Origin: Petrosia ficiformis
Lineage: Eukaryota > Porifera > Demospongiae > Haplosclerida > Petrosiidae
Direction: 5' to 3'
Length of the DNA: 64,000 nucleotides
Assembly: GCA_947044365.1 (NCBI GenBank)
Contig: OX345644.1
Location: 2,052,237-2,116,236 of the forward strand
Shown here: piece after piece, positions 48,601-59,600 of the stretch
Position numbering within the stretch: position 1 is the first letter of the stretch
Layout: each line of letters starts with the position of its first letter
Position numbers and translations under genes: made by a program
The notes under the pieces: model-generated
The model's input: only the letters and a program-made list of their open reading frames with translations
Told to the model about the DNA's origin: nothing
The model's database searches: none

Positions 48601-51600
48601 CTTTGATATGGTGTCAAATCCAAGTGAGGGAAGAGGTCAAGAATCTGTGGGGCAATAATCATATCAATATTACTGATCAATTATAATAATACATTAGTTA
48701 ATCAATTATAACACTACACTGATCAATTCTAACATCATGTTGATCACTAGTAACACCAAAGAACTTGATCAATTATATCAACACTGATCAATTGTAACAC
48801 CGACAAAATACTGGACAACATCACTGATCAATTGTAACACCAGAGATAATATTACTTGATCAATTCTAACACTAAACAATACATTACTTGATTAACTATA
48901 ACACCACGCTGATCAATTCTGAGATAATATTACTTGATCAATTGTAACACAAGACAATACTAAAATCAACAGAGGTTTCTACATACTTCTGAAGTGTTGT
49001 TAATCACCATCTGACGAATAGTCTTTAAAGAAGATAGAAAATGGGGAGAAATCTAAAGATATGAATTTATATTTAAAATATCCTCATAGTCTTAATCTTC
49101 ACTTACTACATTTCTAAGTTCAGATAGTAGCCGGGAACAGGAGTTAGCTAGTATTAGGATAATGTTTAGTACCAATGGCAAGTGTGGTCCCATTTTATCT
49201 CCTAACATGTTCAATAACTGGTTTATTTCATGAAGGAACATCTGTTGTTTCTTCAAAGGAAATACAGCTTGTGGATTAACTGTTGTATCTGTAGATGTGG
49301 TATTAATGAATATACATGTAGATGTATATATATGTACATGTATATGTACATGTACATGTACATATAGATGGCCAGAGAAAGAGAGCCTGAATTCAACTGT
49401 TTGTGCATTGGCTAATAACGAGTAAAATAACATGTGATCATTAAAGGGTGTGTCAAGTTGTAGTATACAGTAGCTCACGCTTCCGGTTAAGGCAGGCAAC
49501 TTGGACAGTCATGCCCTTGAAGGAATCCGTCTAACATAGGCATGATCTGCTCCTGGTTTGGAACAAGATCAGGATATCCAAGGTGCTGTACATTTAACAA
49601 AGATCACTAAACTACATGTAGCGATATTGATTATACTACCTATTTACAGCTAAACTTAAACAGAAATTAAAGTTAATTAGCACATGTGTAAACAGTTCAA
49701 TCCAGGCTCTTTTAGTTCGTCATCTTAAAAGCCTGAGTATGAGGCTCTAATGGACACTGGAAAATAGTTTTAACGAACAGACCTGATGAGAGAGATGGGT
49801 GGTTTTTGAATGGTAGTAGTAGGATATTTAAAAACTCCTGTATTTCAGTCTGTCCACAAGACCCTAAATATCTCATAACTATGCTCTTTCTTGAGGAACC
49901 ATTATTTTTGATGCTGGCACTTCGCTGCATCCTACCATATACAATCCTGGGAATTGGAATGAGGATATAAACATAATGCAAGGTACATGGGAACGAGGAC
50001 AATACAGATATTGATTTATAATTTGATGAAAACATGAAGCTTCAGGACTCAAACCCAAATCTCCCTTACCTTATTAGAATTGGCACGAGTCTTTTTTTGT
50101 GTGCATCATCAACAATGCAACTCTCACTAGAAGAACTGTGAAGTGGAAATAAACATTATAAAAATAGTTTTATTACGAATAGTTCTTCATACTTGAGACA
50201 AAGAAGCTGTTCCTGAAATGTCCCTTCATCCAACAACATATCAAAATTGTCTCTGAAGAGTGAAGATAAGAATTTTTTTTCACAGAGAAGGAGATTAAAT
50301 ATGTTATTTCTTACTTATAAGGAGTTAAATATGAGAGTCGGAAATTCCCAAGGCAAGTCAGAGCAAGCCTTTGAATGGATACATCTCGATTCATTAACAG
50401 CTGTACGTGGAATATTAAAAATTAAAATGCATGCACGGATTAAATATAAATCATACTTTCATATATATCTGCTGGAGGTCATTATAACGATAGAGGGCCT
50501 GAGGATTTTTAAATTTAGATAACAGGGTCAACATCGCCGTGAGAGTTCTAAAGAAACAAATCTTGAAGAATAATTAATTAATTATTAAAAATATTTTGAG
50601 TTAACTTGCTTGTTTAATCCTTTGTGTTTCTTCTGCTTATCTCTAGTATACTTCTCTTCTTTCTTCCTCACTTGCTTTCCCCCATTACTTACACTGAAAC
50701 CTTTCTCTTTGCTCTCCTTTCCTTTCAATTCTAGCTGCTTCATTGTGTCCTCCATCTCTTCTTCCTCAGTTTCCACAACAACATCTTCAGTTTTCACAAC
50801 AAATTCCTCTGTTTCCATGGCAACATCCTTCATGGTGGTTGTTTTCTCATGCTCTTCTTCTTCATTAGTTGTGTCCCGGAACTCATTATCATGTTTACTA
50901 ATATCTTGTGTTAACAGGAACATCTCATCCGTAAGACCATACTCAGTTCTACACAAAGAAAAGAATTATCAAATCTTTTTTTGTGTCGAAATAATTATAA
51001 TGATTATCATTATAACAGTAATTATCTGTGAGAGCAGAGAGCATTCAGTATGGAAACTATGGATATATAATGACAATGACTGTGTCTCCGTAGACAGTAT
51101 TTGAAATTGGAAGTAAGCTAGAAGTAAAATCACAGAGGTATGAAGTACCCAAAAAATTTGTAAATTACATTCATTTTTTTTTATTTTTGTTTCAAAACTT
51201 ACTCTAAGAAATTAAAAAATAGAGGTATGAATAATTTTGATCTTGATTCCGATAAAACTGAAAACCTTTCCATACATTTCCATAGCAACTGTCTACAGGT
51301 CACATGATCTGGACGACCACATTCCAATGCACGTGTGTTTTGTAAATGAGCTTGAAAAAGCTCAGAAATTGTGTCAGAGGATGAGGAGATAGCAGTCTTG
51401 TGTTCATCAACAGCTGTTTAAGACAATAATTTATAATTATAATATGTACAATTGTACATACATGTACATGTACACATACCTGTACATGTATACATGTATA
51501 TAATTCATAGTTTTCATACATGTACATGTATATAGATGTACATGTACATAAGTATATAATTATGTACATGTACATGTCCATGTCCAAATCCATATACATC

Positions 51601-53646
51601 TATATAATTACACATGTACACACACAAGTAGTCATGTACAACATGTACATGTACATATACATGTACGTCTATATACATGTAATTACACATGTACATGTAC
51701 ATACATGTAATTATACATGTACATGTACATGTATATACATGTACATGTAAGTACACATGCATAAATTATTGTACATGTACAGTCTATACATATACACGTC
51801 TATATAATTTATACATGTACAATTATATAATTGACATGTAAATGTAGATATATATACGTATATACATTTAGTGATGTACCTGTAACAAGGATTGAGATTC
51901 TACTGAGAGCTTCTCCAAATACACACCAAAACATAGTCTTTAACTCGGTACATGCATAAGAACTGAGTATATGTATAAATGTGTAAATCATATCCACATT
52001 CCCATTCCTCATTGAAACACTAACCTGATCAATTCACAGACTGGTTCCCATAATAAACTGAAATTCACATTCAACATTCCTAACAGAAATCTTAGAGGAA
52101 CCTGAAATACACGTATAGTACATATACATGTACATGGGAAATTAGTTTACCGTGAGTTAACTAAAAACAATGATACTACATACATACATGTATGTATGTT
52201 TGTGTATATGTATGTACATGTATGTATGTATGTATGTATGCACATGTATATTGTATGTATGTACATGAACATGTTTGTATGTATGTGTATATGTAATGTA
52301 TGTATGTATGTATGTACATGTGTATGTAACTATGTACATGTATGTACAATGTACATTGTATGTACATGTGTATGTATGTATATACATATGTATACATGTA
52401 TGTAAATTGACCTCTTTATACTGTTCTGGCAGTCGATTGAATCGGTGTGGAATATATTTCAATTTTGACAGCCATACAAGTCTGTTACGATACTATAATT
52501 ATATAATAATAATAATTATTATTATTATTATAACAATAACATATACCACATATTGAGTGGCTTACTGATGTCAAAGTGGGCGGAGTCTCTTCAGCTTTCA
52601 AACAATTCTGAAAAATAGTGCATAATTCTTCCTGTAATTAAACAATGATTCACATGATCATCACAATAAAGTCATGTGACTATCAATCACATGACTGTTC
52701 ATTATTAACCTCATTTGTGTTCTCTTCAGGATCAGGTAGAAGTGTTAGCTGAGGAAAACTGGATAGCAGACGTAAGGTGGTCAAACGGATCTGTGTAAAA
52801 GAAAAAAATGGTTTAACGCATAATTATAACCTGTTCTATAACTGTACATATAAATATTTAATATAATATAGGAAGTGATTTTGTGGTAGGGACTTAGACA
52901 CTAGTAAATAAACATGTTTTGAATGCCAGACAAAGAGTTTCTTAAAATTATAACAATTTCACTGTAACTACAACTAGGTCAACACTAACTGATTCCCTTT
53001 TGACTGACTCACTTTATCACTAGGAGAGGAAAGATTTAGTTTCAAATCAGGCAATATTGATAAGAGATGATCACATGTTAGAATATCCTCAGTCGAAACA
53101 CTTGTGATGTATGTGAGAACAGCTTCTAATACTGGTAGGGAACTTGGAAATAATCTAGGAAAAGAAATTGCATTAGCATTGGTCACTATTGCTTGGTATA
53201 ATTATTTTTAAGGCACACAGGATCATTCATAGTGAAGTGCAATATGTATTGATATATTGAAATATTGATATTTTCATTCAATATTGGAATACAATATTGG
53301 CTTTTGGGTGTATCGATACACTGGAGATAGTTTAGTAAACCTGGTTCTTATAATGTGTCTATTTTATACCTAAAAGTAATTATAACAAGCTAGTGTACAT
53401 GTACATGTATATACCCTGCATTGATTTTATTTGTACAGAAATGGTTGATTACTGAGTGTTTAAAAAGTAAGTATTTGATCATAAGACTAGTTTTAACAGA
53501 ACTGGTCTCATACAAGAACATATACAATGTACTTGTATGAGAGATACAAGTACAGTTGGTAGAGCATCTGTCCGGAGTACAGAGTGTCGTGGGTTCGAAT
53601 CCCACCTGAGGCAACTCTCATTTTCATTTTTCCATTGCCTCAGGTG

Positions 53647-53677
<31 letters not shown>

Positions 53678-56600
53678 ACATCTCCAATAACATCATTGTA
53701 TATGTTCATCTTACTTGACTATTTCAATGACAGTTTCAATACTCAATATATTTAGCAGCTGTTCCCTATGGACCAGAGATTCCAGTGTCACTATAGACTG
53801 AGAGAATACCATTAGTAACATCTGTTCAACATCTTTTTTATCGACTGTTGGGTCTTGTTCTGAAGTCGACAGCTGGTCTCTTTTGAAAGGTTTAGACATG
53901 AGGCGGTTCCATATTGTTGAAAATATAGTAATGATTATTTTTGAGGTTTGATTTGAAACCGGTCTGACAAAAGAATATATAAGTATAATAATAATAATTA
54001 TTATTAGTATATAGTAGTACGATTTACTGGGATGGGTAGAATGGACCCTATAGGCCCATACTAGTACATGTACAGTATGTGTAGCAGATTTACATGAATA
54101 GATGAACAAATGTATTTGTATTTGTGGCCCCTGACAAACATAGATACAATACATGTATATACATACATATACTTGTTCTTGTACATACTGTACATAACAT
54201 ATACAATACATACATAAATGTGCATATACAATTATACATGTACTTCTATACAGGGCATGTACAGAAAATGTACATGTATATACATGTACACAGTGTTCTG
54301 CCCACACTGGTTGGCACTGGTCGGGAATAACCACCTCTCAGATGAATAAACCACCTCTTAGATAAATTAACCACCTCTTACTACCTATATATATGCTACT
54401 GAGACAGTTTTAAGTATATACTGGATAAACAGCACTAAATGCATGTAGAATCCAACCACCACTCTAAATATCCTGGGCAGAACACTGTGTACATATATGT
54501 ACATGTATATACATGTACATACATATACATACATGTACATACATGTACATGTACAGGGCATGTACATATATAGAATGTACATGGACATACATAAATACAT
54601 GTAATCAGGATACTTCAAACTCGAAAATAGCCATGTACCTGATGTGTTGAAGACACTTTAAGGCAGACCACATCATGTCTGAACATTTCTGTACATCTAT
54701 CTGTTCTATTTTATCCTCTCTATTCAGAAACATAATCTCCTGATTCAACACATTCTCACACATCTTGACAAGATTTGAGTAAGAGGAATGTACTGTTTCA
54801 TAAGTAGATGTGTTTGGAGATAGTTGTAGACAGATTTCTGACTTCTCAATACACAATTTAGTCCACAGCAACATAATCACTGGACAATTATCCTCCACAA
54901 TTGAGAGTTCTTCACAATACTTCAAACAAGGTGGTAATATCTCCTTTGTATGGTAAGAAAGATGATAATATTTTATAGTACAGGTATGAGATACTGTATA
55001 TAACACAAGACTGTCTTCAGTATATGTACATGTACATGTATCTACAATATAGATATGAGACCGACTACAGTACAGGTATGAGACTGACTAAAGTACAGGT
55101 ATGAGACCGACTACAGTACAGGTATGAGAATGTCTATGCAAAAAGGTACATGAATGATACTTTCTACAATACAGGAGTCTTTCTACAGTACAGGTATGAT
55201 ACTTTCTACAGTACAGGTATAAGACTGACTACAGGTACATGTATGAGACTGTCTATATAAAGATACAATACATGTGTAGGACATTTTCTACAGTACAGGT
55301 ATGAGACTAACTACAATACAGGTATGAGACTATGTATAGTCCTTACATCATAAAAATTTGCATACTCATTCACAAATAGCTCCCATACAAAATCGATCAC
55401 ATGACTCAAACAATCCCATTGGTTGAATATACTAGTAACTATTTCATTAAGAATATGACCACACCCACTCAGTGAATGACGAACAAGTAGTAAAGATGTT
55501 ACAAGATGAAGGGAAGTCAATGAGATAGACGAGAAAGAAGGATCATTGACAAGGGTAAGTACCATCTGGAAAAAAGAACAAACTGACTGTGATATATCTA
55601 TTCATCCATCCGTCCGTCTGTCCGTCCGTCCATCTATCCATCCATCCACTCGCTCATCCATTCATTCATCCATTTTTCCATTCGTCCATCTATTCATCCA
55701 TCCATCCATCCATCCATTCTTCTATTCATCCATCCATTCATCCATCCGTCCATCTATCCATCCATCCATCCATCCATCCATTCTTCTAATCATCCATTCA
55801 TTCTTCTATTCATCCTTCCATTCATCCATCCATTCAAGTACATGAAACAATTCGATAATACTGTACTAATTACTGTTAATAATCTTTCGGCTACTGATGA
55901 GGTAATTCTATTACCATCCCTCCATGATGCAAGAATACCAATTAAATGTAGTAGGTGTGCCAAATGAGTGGAGCTTAAATCTGATTGGTTAGTAGACCAG
56001 TGATGTATGGCAGTATCACATGAATCCTAAACAATATTTCAATTATATACATGGTGTATATATACATGTAAGTATTATTATGTACATACACTGTATACAT
56101 GTACATAATTATGAAGTACAACAATGTACATGTACATGTACATAATTATGTATTACATATATATGCACATGTACCATGTACATATGTACATGTATATTTA
56201 TTATTTAGATACATGTACATGTACATGTACCTGTACAGAAGTATATTACGTACCATGTACATACACGTACTACTTAGATACATGTACATGTACACAAGTA
56301 TATTACGTACCATGTACATACATGTACTATTTAGATACATGTACATGTACACAAGTATAGTACGTACCATATACATACATGTACATGTACATGTACATGT
56401 ATACGACATACCAGTAGACATTTCCATATTACAGTTGTAAATTCTTTATGAGTATATTCAGCTATTAGCTCCATCATTTTACAAAGTGAAATAAATACAT
56501 TCTCAGAACTTGCAAACTGAGACTCTCCAAATTTATACAAGAGAACAGGTAATACCTGTATAAGAAATGAAAGAGAAATTAATTATATACATGTAGCTGA

Positions 56601-59600
56601 AATAAGAATGTTATTTATTTAATAGATGTAAAAAAAATGGCACATGCTTCATGTAACAACACAAAATAATTAGAGTATATATGGTACTATACTACATGTA
56701 AAACACTATGATAGAAACCACACCCCTGCCAAGTGTAGTACATGTACATGATATTATCAGGAAGTACATGTATATACAAAGACACACAAACATACAAACA
56801 TGTAGCTGGTTTACTTTTTCAGTACACGAGTGAAACTGTTTCTGTACTCCTTTACATACTTCAAACAACAACTGTCCCACTCCCATAGCCATCTAGTTAA
56901 GAAATACACAGACGCACACAAACCAGTCATAATAAAACACTAAAATTACATGTATAATTACACAAACCTCAACATTCTCGGAAACAGTTGTAAGAATGAG
57001 CTCACACAATCCATCTAGATTACGTACCTACACCAGTAAGGTTGCATTTTATCAAAAAAATCCTATATTTGTCACATGATCTTACATGTATATTTTAGTC
57101 GTGCAATAGTCACATGATCTTATATTTTAGTCATACAGTAGGTCACATGATCATGTACATTTATAGTTGTCACATAATTTTTATATTTTGGTCATACAAC
57201 AGTCACATGATCTTGTAGGTTGTGCATGTGTTATATTAATTATCGAACCTTTCTCAATAAAAATCCAAAACTCTCTACTGCAAATTGTCTGACATGTATC
57301 TTCTGTGACTCCAACAAAAGCTCAGAATACATTCTGTATATTATACGCAATAATTATAAATGAAATTTTATAATTAAAATAAGATTATTATATATAATTA
57401 TACATTTGTTGTCAATTGTTGATGGATCTACATACTTGAATATGTTGGTGATATCACGGAGCATATGTCGCCATAGAAACTTGAAGAGATATGCCAGGCA
57501 CATGAATGACTTCTATGAACGGAATGAGAGAGACAGAGAAGGACAAGTGGTTTAGTGGAATACAATGTAAGAAGTTGATGAGGTACACAGACTGTAATGT
57601 CATTTAATACATGCACATGTATGTCATGTGACAATCATGTGCTGTACCTCAATGATTGAAACATCTTGAGCATTGCACAGAGATACAAGAAGAGGAAAGA
57701 AGTCTTTAAAATATGGATAAAACTCCGTCTGTAAGTCTCTAGCTAACTGTACCAACAAACTGAAAGAGATCACAAATTTACAATAATTATACATATATAT
57801 AATAAATATTTTATATATAGATGTTAGAACGTACTCTAATAGTGGTTCCAGTTCTAATATATCTTTCCTCTGAAGATGATTCCTCAAATGGTTAATAACT
57901 TCATCCTGTTGTATATTTGAGGGGAAAGAAAAATAAATATTATATTTTGTTTAAATACTGAATCATACCCATTATATGTACATGTATGTATAGAACACTG
58001 TACTTATATATACAGTGTACATGTACATGTATGTATAGAATACTGTACTTATATACACATGTACATGTACATGTATGTATAGAACACTGTACTTATATAC
58101 ACGTGTACATGTACATGTATGTATAGAACACTGTACTTATATATACAGTGTACATGTACATGTATGTATAGAACACTGTACTTATATATACAGTGTACAT
58201 GTACATGTATGTATAGAATACTGTACTTATATACACATGTACATGTACATGCATGTATAGAACACTGTACTTATATACACATGTACATGTACATGTATGT
58301 ATAGAACACTGTACTTATATATACAGTGTACATGTACATGTACATATGTGATACAACGAAAAAATAGTAATGGGTATTGCTGTTTAAAATATCACATACA
58401 ATACAGTATCACAATATTTGAAATGCTTACAAAATGTAAACAATTATCCTGTTTGGTTGTAGTTGTCAAGAAATGGTAAAAGATAAACTTATATACACTA
58501 GTTTGTTATAATTACATGTATAACAACCAGGTTTACTAAACTGACCCCTCCAGTGTATTGACTATTGATACACCCAAAAGCCAATATTGTATCACGATAT
58601 TGACGCATATCACTAATACACATTTACACATACTTTATGATATAAAAGTGCTAATTAATTAATACATTTATAATTACCTTGTGGTGTAACAGTTGAGGTA
58701 AAGTTTGTACTTTGTATATCACATCATGAAAGAATTCAACTATGTTGATAAAGAGGTATCATTACACATTGTACACATACAGTATATGTTAGTAAAAACT
58801 CATCCCCATACAGTACAGTAATTGCTCAGTAGTTTCATTTCTACACTACAGTAGTTCAACAGTAGGTTTGACAGTAATTACCATACATGTACTTGTCAAA
58901 CAAACATCATAGCACTGAGATAGTAATTATTATACTATACTGACAGTAGAACTAAGGTAATTACTGTTACTGTATAGTGATATTTTATTGACACATACAG
59001 TGTATATAAATGTACTGAATTGCTATTTGATAATCGGAAGTAATAGATTGTTTCTTCTTCGCTATATAATTAAGGTGAGTACAGTGAAACCCCTCTATTG
59101 AGGACACCCTGTAATCAGGACACTTATATTTGTCACATGGGCGTCTGGAATAGAGAGGTTCCACTGCTTCCACTGTAGTTTTTATGGACAAAAAGGCCAT
59201 CCATCTTAAGGTTGCTTTACATGGGAATGACATTCAGTGAATCTCCATATATAATACTATATACACAGTATTTGGTTGTGTGATATACACATTATATACA
59301 TGGGTAAAGAAGTAAGAGGCTTGGTCAATTATTGGACATGGTACATGTATATTACCAGCAGGAAGGGTACTAACTAAAACAACTCCACACAGATAATAAA
59401 AAAGGTGAAGAAAAAATATAATTAATAGTTGTGAGAAAGAAGTATATACATGTACATGTACATGTATGTGACATGTACATGTATATGTACATGTACATGT
59501 ACATGTATATGTACATGTACATGTACATTATTGGATATTACATACAAAACAGCATGTTCTCAATAAAAATAAATATACAATCATAATGATAATTGTTTTT

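Noticed and set aside
50247..50522. 91-aa plus-strand frame in the 50-kb region
   Set aside because: It overlaps UTP20 exons 24-25 antisense and has no family resemblance.
53541..53612. Functional tRNA with anticodon GGA
   Set aside because: The acceptor halves do not pair, there is no class II variable arm as tRNA-Ser needs, and a (CTTT)n tail follows; a SINE explains it better.
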